A DNA stretch of 64,000 nucleotides. Origin: Hymenobacter jeongseonensis. GTDB lineage: Bacteria; Bacteroidota; Bacteroidia; Cytophagales; Hymenobacteraceae. This document shows, piece after piece, positions 1-8,101 of the stretch. Numbering within the stretch: position 1 is the first letter of the stretch; each line of letters starts with the position of its first letter. Under the pieces are notes generated by a model. It had not been told where the DNA came from. It worked only from the letters and a program-made list of their open reading frames with translations, and made no database searches. The stretch lies in the NCBI RefSeq assembly GCF_015694725.1, contig NZ_JADQDQ010000008.1, positions 62,001 to 126,000 on the forward strand. Direction: 5' to 3'. The position numbers were made by a program, and so were the translations under genes.

Positions 1-124
1 GAAGATGTTGGAAGAAGCGTAGCCGCACCATTGCTGGTGTTCCATTCCTGGGATTGTGGTCGTTGGCAGATAGTCGTAATGTGTTCAGATTGCTTGCTTT
101 GCTATCTCGACAATAAGCCGCCGA

Positions 125-1681
125 CTACTCCTTGGGCGGTTGGTCGTAGGCGCTTTTTGCTGGTGCGCTGTCTTGGCTAAAACTGGCACCACGACCAAGA
201 AAGTTGGTTGGTAATTCATCGGTGCCCGGCCCGCCGTAAAGGCGCAAGGCAGGAAGCCGCACGGGTTGGTTGCCGTGCTGCTCAATGGTGAAGATATCAT
301 TGCCTGCGAGCCCTTCCAGTTGAATTGTGCGGGTTTCGGCGGGCAAAAAAGTGCGGCGAAACTGGGGGGGCTGGTCAGAACTCCCCGCCGTAACCAGCCG
401 CACCGTCACCACCGTGGAGTCACGGTAGCGATGAATTTCGAACCGTTCGGCCTGGGCGGTGCCTCCAACAAGCACATGCTGGGCCAACTGCCGGTAGTAG
501 GCTGCTGCAAAAGCAGGCAAAGCGGCTCTGCGGGCTTGAAGGGCGGAGATAATGCCCGGGCCTTCCAAGGCAAAGGCGGCGGCCGGCATCCGGCGCACGG
601 CCCGGCCGATGAGGGAATCGGGTAGTTTCTGCTGCATCGCCCGTGCGGCTGCCTCAAAATCGGCCCGCGAGAGCTGGTTAAGACTCCGCTCGTCCAGGTA
701 CTTGCCGTTCGACATCAGATGGGCAATATTGGGATAGCGCGGCCGGAAAGTGGTCCAGTGGCGAATGGCCAAATGCCCGATTAGCCAACCCAGCACTCCG
801 TCATCGAGCCGATAAAAAACCATGTCCCGGTCTTTGGGCAGCGGCAAAATGCTGGCGAACCCGGCATTGGGCTGTGTTCGGACCAACCAGTTCCACTGGC
901 CGGCGTGCCGGTCCCAGTCACCCAGCCAGCCGTCGAGCAACCGGGCCCGCAGCAAGGCCGCTTGGTCCATGCGCTGGTTGGGGCTTGCGAACACCCCCGT
1001 AAATGCCGTTGTGCTGCTGGCCGGGTTTCCCGCGCCGCTGCTGGGAGGCGCAACGGCGTATTTTTCTTCCAGATAAGCGAGTTGCCCCCGAAAAAGGCGC
1101 AACGAATCCGTTTGAAAGAAAGCGTCATCGGGCCGCACGTAGTAGAGGCTGGGCTGCGCCCGGGCCACGCCCAGCGCTTGCGCAAATGGCGGCACAACCA
1201 GCGATGCGTAAGGGTTGGTAGACGACACATTATCGCGCAGCACATTCACTAAAAAAGTGCCTTGCAGCAGCTTGGGCGTAGCCCTGATGGGGTCTTTGTC
1301 CACGGTACGCAGGACGTAGCCCTGACCCGTGGGAGTACTTAAATTGAGACTGGTGCTGTTGAACCCGCCGCCCACTTTGCCGGGCCTCAAGCCACCCGGT
1401 TGAGCGGTGGCGAGGCGCAGTACGGGCGCCGCGATGGGGGCAGCCCAGGTGCTCCGGTAGTGCCGGCCAATCAGCGCGTGGTACAGGCGGCCATGCCGGG
1501 CATATTGCCGGCCCGCCGTGACGCCATGCACACTATCGGCCGAAGCCGAAAGGGGCTGCGCAAGGGCCGAATCCGGCCGGGCGTCGGCTTGGAAGTACTG
1601 TTTTCTTACGCAGCCGGGACCAATTACTAGGCAGGCCAGCGCACCTATGAGCACTACAGAAGTTTGAAGAGGCGACGGCAT
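125..1681 (-). CDS. secreted kinase-like lipoprotein, paralog 1
   Basis: The 518-residue protein has a hydrophobic N-terminus with Cys17 and Cys24, so it is probably exported and lipidated, though neither Cys sits in an ideal lipobox. It is the first of three paralogs in the window. A YVLRTVDKD strand lies at 122-130, LEEKY at 204-208, GDWDRH at 254-259 and RLDDG at 291-295. In order and spacing these resemble the ATP-binding strand, helix-C Glu, catalytic DRH and metal-binding Asp of HipA, CotH and FAM20-type kinases; this is inference from motifs. A GLAGND motif near 457-462 marks a separate beta-rich C-terminal part. From memory, similar segments occur in long Bacteroidota metallophosphoesterase/BamA-like proteins. 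It lies 73 bp downstream of paralog 2 in the same direction, probably one transcript. Export is likely; kinase activity is unproven. Confidence 0.6.
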   Translation of the reverse strand: MPSPLQTSVVLIGALACLVIGPGCVRKQYFQADARPDSALAQPLSASADSVHGVTAGRQYARHGRLYHALIGRHYRSTWAAPIAAPVLRLATAQPGGLRPGKVGGGFNSTSLNLSTPTGQGYVLRTVDKDPIRATPKLLQGTFLVNVLRDNVSSTNPYASLVVPPFAQALGVARAQPSLYYVRPDDAFFQTDSLRLFRGQLAYLEEKYAVAPPSSGAGNPASSTTAFTGVFASPNQRMDQAALLRARLLDGWLGDWDRHAGQWNWLVRTQPNAGFASILPLPKDRDMVFYRLDDGVLGWLIGHLAIRHWTTFRPRYPNIAHLMSNGKYLDERSLNQLSRADFEAAARAMQQKLPDSLIGRAVRRMPAAAFALEGPGIISALQARRAALPAFAAAYYRQLAQHVLVGGTAQAERFEIHRYRDSTVVTVRLVTAGSSDQPPQFRRTFLPAETRTIQLEGLAGNDIFTIEQHGNQPVRLPALRLYGGPGTDELPTNFLGRGASFSQDSAPAKSAYDQPPKE

Positions 1682-1754
1682 TCGGAAATTGTGTGCAGTA
1701 CTAAGGAGCTTTCTGAAAAATCACCCCATGGTACCCAATGGCTGAGATTTCGAG

Positions 1755-3377
1755 TTAGCGACCTTTGGTGTCGAGGGTGCGGTCGTAGGGGAGACGTTTT
1801 TTCTTGGGCGGCTGGGGCCGCGGGGCTTGGGCGGCGGTCAAATCTGAGGTTTCATCGTAGAGTTTGAGCCGATTGCCCGAGCCTTTTAAGCGAAGTATGT
1901 CCTGTCCGGCGCCACCGTACACAAGCAATGCGATGGGTCGGCCGGCGCCTATAGTTTCTAGCTCGAATACATCGTTTCCACTCAGCCCTTCCAAGCTGAG
2001 CTCGCGCGTTTCGGCATTGAAATACGTTCGCCGAAATTGCAGCGAATCCCGGCGGGCGACCTTATTCGGGGCGGTTGAAAACACGCGCACCGTGGTAGAA
2101 TCGGGATAGCGCTGCACCACAAACCGTTCGGCCTGAGCGGTGCCGCCCACCACGGGCTTGCGGGCCAGCGTCAGGTAAAAGGTTTCGGCGGCTTGGGGCA
2201 GCGTTTCGCGGCGGGCTTTAAGCGCGCTGCGCAGGGTAGGACCTTCGAGGGCGTAGACGGCCGGCGGCAAGCGGCGCAGGGCCCGTTCAATGAGCGAATC
2301 GGGCAGGCGCCGCTGTAAGTCGGCCGCGGTGCGGCTAAAATCGGTGCGAGTCATTTGTTTGAGGCCGCGCTGGTCGATAAAGTCGCCTTGCTGTACCAAC
2401 CCCGCTACGTTACCGTAGTTGGGTTTGAACGTTTGGAACCGGGGAAGAATGAACCGCCGGCTGACAAACCAGGGGATTATGCCGTCATCAAACCGGAAAT
2501 ACACTTGGTCCCGGTCTTTGGGAATGGCTTGGTATCGGACGCGGCCATCGGGTTTCTTGAATTCGGCCCAGTCCCATTGGCCTTCGTGGCGGTCCCAGTC
2601 GCCCAGCCACACGTCCAGCAGGCGGGCCCGCAAGAAGGCGGGCTCATCGATGGTATGCGCGGGGTTGGCGTACACTTGTTCCAACACGGACTCACCGCCT
2701 TTAAAGTCGGTGGCGCCAGCGAGGTCGGCCGTACGCGAGGCCAGAGCATCGTACTTCTCTTCCAGCAAGGCCACTTTGCCCTGAAACCGTTCCGACATTT
2801 CGCCCAACCCGGTTTCATCCTGCCGCACATAAACTAGCCGCGGCCGGGTATGAGGCACTCCGGCCGCTTGGGCAAAGGGTGGCACCGTGAGGGCGCCGTA
2901 GGGCATAGCGGCGGATGTGGCATCGCGCACCGTATTCAACAAAAAACTGTTTTGCAGAAACTTAGGCAACGTTTTGACGGGGTTCTTATCCAATGCCCGC
3001 AGCGCGTACTCTCGTTCTTTGGTGCCCTCCATCGTCATGCTGATGCTTTGGAATCCCCCGCCGGGCTTGCCGGCTTTCAGCCCCCCGGGAGCGGCAGTGG
3101 CCAGCTGCAGCACCTGCACCTTGGCGGGCGCGGCCCACACCGGCCGGTAGTGATGCCCCCAGAAAAACTGGTAGAATTTGGAGTAGCGGTTGTACTGGCG
3201 GCCTGCTACGGTCAGCACGCTGTCGGTGGCGGGAGGCAGAGGCTCGGAACTGCCGACGCCAATGCGCGCATCGGGCTGAAAAAAATCACGCCGGGCGCAG
3301 CTGGTAGTCGCCAACGCCAGTCCGAACAGTAAAAGACAGAAATGAGAAACCGGCGGTTGGGCGGAAAGTGGAGGCAT
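1755..3377 (-). CDS. secreted kinase-like lipoprotein, paralog 2
   Basis: This 540-residue protein has an N-terminal hydrophobic stretch ending in TTSC (Cys27), a credible lipobox, so it is probably an envelope lipoprotein. It shares its whole length with the neighbouring paralogs: the YALRALDKN strand at 124-132, LLEEKY at 204-209, GDWDRH at 259-264, IPKDRD at 285-290 and RFDDG at 295-299. The DRH and DDG pair is intact and resembles the catalytic and metal-binding pair of HipA/CotH/FAM20-like kinases. A GLSGNDVF motif followed by YGGAGQD lies in the C-terminal part. The ATG at 3377 is preferred because it leads directly into the signal peptide. It is divergent from paralog 3 and upstream of paralog 1. 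The substrate is unknown. Confidence 0.62.
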   Translation of the reverse strand: MPPLSAQPPVSHFCLLLFGLALATTSCARRDFFQPDARIGVGSSEPLPPATDSVLTVAGRQYNRYSKFYQFFWGHHYRPVWAAPAKVQVLQLATAAPGGLKAGKPGGGFQSISMTMEGTKEREYALRALDKNPVKTLPKFLQNSFLLNTVRDATSAAMPYGALTVPPFAQAAGVPHTRPRLVYVRQDETGLGEMSERFQGKVALLEEKYDALASRTADLAGATDFKGGESVLEQVYANPAHTIDEPAFLRARLLDVWLGDWDRHEGQWDWAEFKKPDGRVRYQAIPKDRDQVYFRFDDGIIPWFVSRRFILPRFQTFKPNYGNVAGLVQQGDFIDQRGLKQMTRTDFSRTAADLQRRLPDSLIERALRRLPPAVYALEGPTLRSALKARRETLPQAAETFYLTLARKPVVGGTAQAERFVVQRYPDSTTVRVFSTAPNKVARRDSLQFRRTYFNAETRELSLEGLSGNDVFELETIGAGRPIALLVYGGAGQDILRLKGSGNRLKLYDETSDLTAAQAPRPQPPKKKRLPYDRTLDTKGR

Positions 3378-3548
3378 CCGGAGAATTAGGGGGCGGGATT
3401 TGGGCCTTTAACGCAAAACCCTGCCAAAAGTCGACCATTGGGAAGCACAACCGTACAACCATTGGCCATGCGTTTGCGGTATAGGCAAGGCAAGGCCGCC
3501 GTTTTCAGCCCGTACAAGGGCGCGATGGCCTTGGAAAATTCATCGGCT

Positions 3549-5150
3549 ATGTCCAGGATATTTGATAGTTGCGCCGGCTTTATCCGTGGGTTGGCTTGCG
3601 CGGTTGCCTTGTTGCCGATGGCTTGCAACGGCCAAAACGCTGCCCGCAATGTGCCAACCCAATGGGCGCCTGATTCAACCACCGTGCGCCGGGCCGCCGG
3701 GCCCGAGTACAACCGGGGGGCCGTGTGGCGCTTCTTTTGGGGGCAGCATTATCGCGAGATATGGGCCACGCCCGTTACGGTGCCAGTGTTTCGTTTGGCC
3801 ACTGCCGTGCCGGGGGGCTTGGTGCCGCTCCAAGCGGGCGGCAGCTACCAAAGCCGAACCTTGCGCCTGCGCGCCGCTAGCGGCCAGGAGTACGTGTTGC
3901 GTTCCGTCGACAAAGATGCCAGCGCCGCTTTCACCTCCAGCTGGCAGCGCTGGCTGCTGGGCGGGCTCATGAAAGACCAAACCAGCGTGGCCCAGCCCTA
4001 CGGCGCCTACGTGGCCGCCCAGTTGGCCGAGGCGGCAGGAGTTTACCACACCAATCCGCGGCTGGTGTACCTGCCGGACGACCCGGCGCTGGGCAAGTTC
4101 CGGGCAGCCTATGCCAACGACCTGTACCTGCTGGAAGAGCGGCCGGATGGCAACCAGCGCACCGTGGCCAGCTTTGGCCACTCGCCCGCCGTGCACAGCA
4201 CCGGCCTGATGCTGGCCACCATCCACGAGCGGCCCAGTGCCCAGATTGATGCGCGGACTTACTTGCGGGCTCGCCTGCTGGACGTGTGGCTGGGCGACTG
4301 GAGCCGCCGAGAAGACCAGTGGCGTTGGGCCAGTTTTACCCACGCCGGCCGAATGACCTACCGGCCCATCCCGCGCGACCGCGACCAAGCCTTTTTTCTA
4401 TTCGACGATGGGTTCTTTACCCGCATCATTTCCTGGTTCGTACCAAAGTACCAGAGCTTCCACGCACGCATTCGGCCCGGCGCGATTGATGGCCTCACGG
4501 CCACGGCCCGCTCCCTCGACCGCACATTGCTGGGCACGCTCACCGCCGAGGACTTTCGCCAAGTGGCCGATTCGCTGCGGCTGCGCCTGACGGATGCGGC
4601 CATCGCCCGCGCTTTTACCGCGGGCCCGCCCGAAACCCGCGCCAGCATTTCGGCTTATTTCGAGCCCTTGCTGCGCGCCCGCCGCGAGCAACTGGCCGAG
4701 GTAGCCCAGAGCTATTACAAGCTGCTGGCCGAGGAGGCGTGGGTGGTAGGCACCGACTACGCCGAGCGGTTTGTGCTCAGCGATGCCGGGCCGGGCCGCT
4801 TGCGGGTGAAGGTGTTTGTTCAGCGGCCCAACCAAGCCGATAGTCTGGTCACGGAACGCACGTATGACCGCCGGGAAACCTCGGCCGTGGAGCTGTATGG
4901 ATTGGCGGGTAATGATATTTTTGAGGTGCTCGCGCCCTGCAAATCCGGGGTGGCGGTGCACGTTTTTGAAGGCGCAGGCCGCAACCAGCTTGTGAGCCCC
5001 CGCCAGAAAAATTCCGAAGTTTCTGACATTACGTGGCACACCAGCCCCAGCGGAACCACCATTAATCCTACGAAGGGAGTCACGGTCAAAACCACTTCGG
5101 ATTCGACCGTAACCAATGCCCGGAGTTGGCTGTCGCGCTACCGGCTGTAA
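3549..5150 (+). CDS. secreted kinase-like lipoprotein, paralog 3 (degenerate core)
   Basis: The start at 3549 (MSRIFDSC) is chosen because it places a hydrophobic segment ending at a Cys (LLPMAC) near the N-terminus; upstream starts at 3438 and 3525 give an untypical leader. The product is 533 residues. It keeps the YVLRSVDKD strand, the LLEERPD Glu motif, a PRDRDQ segment and LFDDG, but the catalytic-looking motif reads GDWSRR (Asp250, Ser252, Arg254) where the paralogs read GDWDRH. If the family is kinase-like, this copy should be inactive or changed. A GLAGNDIF motif is present near the C-terminus. The 3' end overlaps the convergent CrtA-like gene by 13 bp. It is divergent from paralog 2 with about 170 bp between starts. 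Confidence 0.6.
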   Translation: MSRIFDSCAGFIRGLACAVALLPMACNGQNAARNVPTQWAPDSTTVRRAAGPEYNRGAVWRFFWGQHYREIWATPVTVPVFRLATAVPGGLVPLQAGGSYQSRTLRLRAASGQEYVLRSVDKDASAAFTSSWQRWLLGGLMKDQTSVAQPYGAYVAAQLAEAAGVYHTNPRLVYLPDDPALGKFRAAYANDLYLLEERPDGNQRTVASFGHSPAVHSTGLMLATIHERPSAQIDARTYLRARLLDVWLGDWSRREDQWRWASFTHAGRMTYRPIPRDRDQAFFLFDDGFFTRIISWFVPKYQSFHARIRPGAIDGLTATARSLDRTLLGTLTAEDFRQVADSLRLRLTDAAIARAFTAGPPETRASISAYFEPLLRARREQLAEVAQSYYKLLAEEAWVVGTDYAERFVLSDAGPGRLRVKVFVQRPNQADSLVTERTYDRRETSAVELYGLAGNDIFEVLAPCKSGVAVHVFEGAGRNQLVSPRQKNSEVSDITWHTSPSGTTINPTKGVTVKTTSDSTVTNARSWLSRYRL

Positions 5151-5866
5151 GACTCAGGTGCCGCGAGTAGCCCCGCCAGCGGGTCTTGCCCATCCAAGGT
5201 GCCGCTGCTGGCCAGCACCTGGAACCTAGCAAACAACTCCTCGCCGTACCACTGCTCGCTGCGCGTGAGTTTGATGACTTCCCGATGACGTACATCGCGG
5301 TAGGCGTATTCCTGCATGGCCTGCGCCGACTCCCATACGCTGAACGTGGCCTGCCGCACCAGCGGCAGCTCGCCCAGGCCAATGGCGGCGCGCACGCCAC
5401 CGGCCTGTGCCAAGGCCGCGCTGGTGGGTTCGACAAACTGCCAGAACCGGGGCGTTTTGCGTAGGCGGATGCTAGCGCGGGTGAGCACGGCCAGGGGCGC
5501 GTTTTCGGCCGGTAGTTGGGAAATGGGATAGTCAAACGGCGTTTTGCCGTCCCACAGGCCGTGCGCTTTCAGGGGCGCCAGCTGCACCGTCCACATTTCG
5601 CTGCTTCGTACCTTGTATGTCGCCCATAGTGAATGCTGGCCAAAAAAAACTGCTGCCGCCGCGGCATCTTCCCACACGCCCATGAAACCGTAGCGGTCCA
5701 GGTTGGGCCAGAAGCCGAATCCGTTGTTGGCGCCGCTGCCCATCAGCTTGAAAAAACGGAGGCCCGGTACGCGGTGCAGGGAAGCTGGAGAAGTGCCCAT
5801 CTGGGCCAAACCCCAGCGCCGATTGCCGGGCTTGAGGGTGAATACGGTGAGGGTGGTGTGTGGCAT
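5138..5866 (-). CDS. CrtA-like (spheroidene monooxygenase family) protein
   Basis: This 242-residue protein resembles the spheroidene monooxygenase (CrtA) family of haem-dependent carotenoid ketolases, judged from the N-terminal TLTVFTLKPGNRRWGL, the central MGSGANNGFGFWPNLDRYG (42-60) and the C-terminal SVWES and AYRDVRHREVI segments. The family oxidises acyclic carotenoids. Many Bacteroidota members have no proven substrate, so ketolase activity is an inference from family and from the carotenoid pigmentation common in Hymenobacter. The ATG at 5866 is preferred over 5911 because the terminator of the upstream PNPOx gene ends near 5917. No other carotenoid gene lies nearby. The 3' end overlaps the convergent lipoprotein gene. 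Confidence 0.65.
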   Translation of the reverse strand: MPHTTLTVFTLKPGNRRWGLAQMGTSPASLHRVPGLRFFKLMGSGANNGFGFWPNLDRYGFMGVWEDAAAAAVFFGQHSLWATYKVRSSEMWTVQLAPLKAHGLWDGKTPFDYPISQLPAENAPLAVLTRASIRLRKTPRFWQFVEPTSAALAQAGGVRAAIGLGELPLVRQATFSVWESAQAMQEYAYRDVRHREVIKLTRSEQWYGEELFARFQVLASSGTLDGQDPLAGLLAAPESYSR

Positions 5867-5916
5867 GCAGGCGGCGGGCCAGCGGCCAGTTGGCCCGCCA
5901 GCGGATTTCAATCAAC

Positions 5917-5949
5917 AAAAAAAGGCCGGAATTGCTTCAGGCCTTTTTT
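5917..5949 (-). terminator. rho-independent terminator
   Basis: The arms AAAAAAAGGCC and GGCCTTTTTT flank a 12-nt loop. It lies about 25 bp past the stop of the PNPOx-fold gene (stop at 5973) and has a T tract in that direction; it may work both ways. Confidence 0.75.
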
Positions 5950-5972
5950 GACGCAACTGGAATGCGTGGAAA

Positions 5973-6482
5973 TTACTTCGGAATCACGACCGATTGCCGG
6001 TCGGGGCCGGGTTGGTCGCGCTCGCCGGTCACCACGGCCTTCACGTAGGTGTAGGCGCGGAGCAGAGTCGAGTTAGGCGAATCCCAGAACTCGCCTTTGG
6101 TAATCGTAACTTTAAGCAGGGCAATGTTCGGGTCGTCGGAGCCGTTCGGGAACCAGCCGCGGAGGCCTTCGCTCCACAGTTCCTTGATTTTGGCGCGGTC
6201 CGTCACCACCTGGGCCGTGCCGGTGATGGCCACGTACAGGTTATCGTCTGGTTTGGAATAACCCAAATTGATGTGGCGGTCCTTCTGCAACTCGTCTACT
6301 TTCTGCGAGTCCAGCTCCGTGAAAAACCACAGGGTGCCGTCGTCCTCCGGCTGGCTGGTATACATGGGGCGCGAGTGCAGCTCGTGGCCGTTCTCAACGG
6401 TGGTCATCATGGCAATCTTGATGTCCTTGATTTTTTCGACGAGCTTTGATACGTCGTGGCTTACGGCAACTTGGTCGGCCAT
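5973..6482 (-). CDS. pyridoxamine 5'-phosphate oxidase-fold (general stress protein 26-like) protein
   Basis: The 169-residue protein has the split-barrel flavin-binding fold of the general stress protein 26 group. Recognisable segments are IAMMTTVENGHELHSRPM near residues 24-41, LWFFTELDSQKVDEL near 51-65 and VAITGTAQVV near 85-94. The group binds flavin or a related cofactor; physiological reactions are mostly undefined, so no specific enzyme is claimed. It appears monocistronic, with a terminator at 5949-5917 and a divergent ACP phosphodiesterase gene upstream. The ATG at 6482 gives a normal length and N-terminus. Confidence 0.8.
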   Translation of the reverse strand: MADQVAVSHDVSKLVEKIKDIKIAMMTTVENGHELHSRPMYTSQPEDDGTLWFFTELDSQKVDELQKDRHINLGYSKPDDNLYVAITGTAQVVTDRAKIKELWSEGLRGWFPNGSDDPNIALLKVTITKGEFWDSPNSTLLRAYTYVKAVVTGERDQPGPDRQSVVIPK

Positions 6483-6595
6483 GGGAATAGGGTCTTAAGG
6501 GAATGAGAAGAAAGTAATGAGTTGGGTTTACGGCCTTGGTCAGTACTTGTTTCTTACTGTTGTGATTTCTGAAGGACCTGCCTGCTCTCAAACCC

Positions 6596-7192
6596 ATGAA
6601 TTTTCTCGCGCACTTGTTTCTCTCCGGGCGGCCCGGAACACCGGCGTACGCTGATGTGCTGCTGGGCAACTTCATTGCCGACTCCGTGCCCGGCAAACAG
6701 CTGGAAAACTACCCGCCGGGCGTGCAAGCCGGTATTCGCCTGCACCGGGCCATCGATACTTTTACCGACCAGCACCCCGTGGTGCGGCGGGCCACCCAAC
6801 GCCTGCGCACTGCCGGCTATGGCAAATACGCGGGCGTGATTTCCGACATGTTTCTCGACCATTTTCTGGCCCGAAAGTTTGCGGAGTTCACCCCGGAAAG
6901 CCTCGCCGATTTTGCCCAGCGCATCTACGCCCTGCTCAATGCCCGCCAGCCCGAAATGCCACCCCGCGTGCAGCATTTCCTGCCCTACATGACGCAACAC
7001 GACTGGCTGCTAAGCTACGCTGACGTTGAGAGTATTGCCCGGGCGCTAAATGGCCTAAGCCGCCGCGCCTCGCCGGGTTCCGGCATGGAAACGGCAGTGG
7101 TGGAATTGCAGGCCAACTACGCGGCCTATGAAGCTGACTTTGAGGAGTTTTTTCCGGAGCTGCAAGCGCAAGTCGCGGGCTTTTTGGGGTGA
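6596..7192 (+). CDS. acyl carrier protein phosphodiesterase (AcpH/DUF479 family)
   Basis: This 198-residue protein matches the AcpH (DUF479) family, which removes the 4'-phosphopantetheine arm from acyl carrier protein. It opens with MNFLAHLFLSG and carries GNFIADSVPGK, LHRAIDTFTDQHP and SDMFLDHFLARKF, which supply the conserved His and Asp residues of this HD-like metal-dependent fold. Length agrees with the E. coli enzyme of about 190 residues. The start ATG at 6596 is clear. It is divergent from the PNPOx gene and followed 25 bp later by a degenerate palindromic repeat. No fatty-acid gene is adjacent. The family assignment is strong; activity is inferred. Confidence 0.85.
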   Translation: MNFLAHLFLSGRPGTPAYADVLLGNFIADSVPGKQLENYPPGVQAGIRLHRAIDTFTDQHPVVRRATQRLRTAGYGKYAGVISDMFLDHFLARKFAEFTPESLADFAQRIYALLNARQPEMPPRVQHFLPYMTQHDWLLSYADVESIARALNGLSRRASPGSGMETAVVELQANYAAYEADFEEFFPELQAQVAGFLG

Positions 7193-7217
7193 ACAGAGCG
7201 GTTTTAGGGATAAAAAA

Positions 7218-7314
7218 GAACGTCCTACTGAGCGCCGCCGAAGCGACTCTACCGCAGTAGTAAATGACTACTCTTCGCGGTAAAGATGCTTCGGTGGCGC
7301 GCAGCAGGACGTTC
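7218..7314. repeat. degenerate palindromic (REP-like) repeat
   Basis: Two 37-nt arms (7218-7254 and 7278-7314) are inverted with 31 of 37 positions matching around a 23-nt loop. The arms contain the GAAGC and CTCTACCG elements also present in the perfect repeat at 23585-23674, so both belong to one dispersed family. It sits between the convergent acpH-like and slyD-like genes and could fold into an RNA hairpin. Confidence 0.7.
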
Positions 7315-7373
7315 CTGTTTTCAGCCGTTGGTGCTGGAAGGGTAGCTGAATTTCGACGCTGAAATCCTGAAAC

Positions 7374-7889
7374 CTAGTGCTGGTGGCCGCCTTCGCCGTG
7401 GGCGTGGCCGTGGGCCAGCTCGTCGGCGGTCGCGTCGCGTACGGCCTGCACTTTGCCCACAAAATGCATGACCATGCCAGCCAGCGGGTGGTTGAAGTCC
7501 ATTTGCACGGCCGTGTCGCCGATGCTCACCACCTTGGCCTGCATGTGGTTGCCTTCGTTGTCGGCCATGGGTAGGAAGTTGCCTTCCTGCAGCATCTCCT
7601 CATCCAGCTTGCCGTCGATGAGAAATACTTCCTTGGGAATTTCGACTAAGGCCTGCTCGTCGTACTCGCCGTAGGCCTGCTCGGGGGTAAGGCTGAACTG
7701 GAAATCGTCGCCGGGGTTTTTGCCGTCGAGCTGGGCTTCGAATTCCTCGGGAAGGCCGCTGTGGCCGAACAGGAAAACCATGGGCGCATCGGCTTCGGCC
7801 GATTCTACCAATACTTTTTCCTGGTTCTCGTCGGTCACGCTCAGGTCGTAGGTGATGGTGACAACTTTTTTGTCGCTGATTGTAGCCAT
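7374..7889 (-). CDS. SlyD-like FKBP-type peptidyl-prolyl cis-trans isomerase
   Basis: The 171-residue protein has the SlyD arrangement: an FKBP half-domain (MATISDKKVVTITYDLSV), an inserted flap, then FKBP sequence resuming near DFNHPLAGM, ending in the His-rich tail HGHAHGEGGHQH. SlyD proteins catalyse prolyl isomerisation, act as chaperones and bind Ni or other metals through the tail. FLFGHSGLPEEFEAQLDG and SLTPEQAYGEYDE are typical family segments. The start at 7889 is chosen because the upstream extension MLPAAPLP is not family-like and the ATG gives the canonical N-terminus. It is cytoplasmic, with no signal peptide, and no metal-related neighbour is present. Confidence 0.88.
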   Translation of the reverse strand: MATISDKKVVTITYDLSVTDENQEKVLVESAEADAPMVFLFGHSGLPEEFEAQLDGKNPGDDFQFSLTPEQAYGEYDEQALVEIPKEVFLIDGKLDEEMLQEGNFLPMADNEGNHMQAKVVSIGDTAVQMDFNHPLAGMVMHFVGKVQAVRDATADELAHGHAHGEGGHQH

Positions 7890-8101
7890 GGGGAGGGGGG
7901 CGGCTGGCAGCACCAGCCATTGGAGTTATTGGGAAGAAATTTCAGGCAAGATAGGTACGCAAAAACCGTGGAAAGGCCAAATGCTGGGGTGTTGCCAGCC
8001 CATTTGCGCAGTGACGGCGCGTAACTCAATCAAAGGCCCCGCGTTATGAGAACCGGAGGCACAGCCCCATTTGGATTGTCAGTCGATTTAAATTTCTACC
8101 C

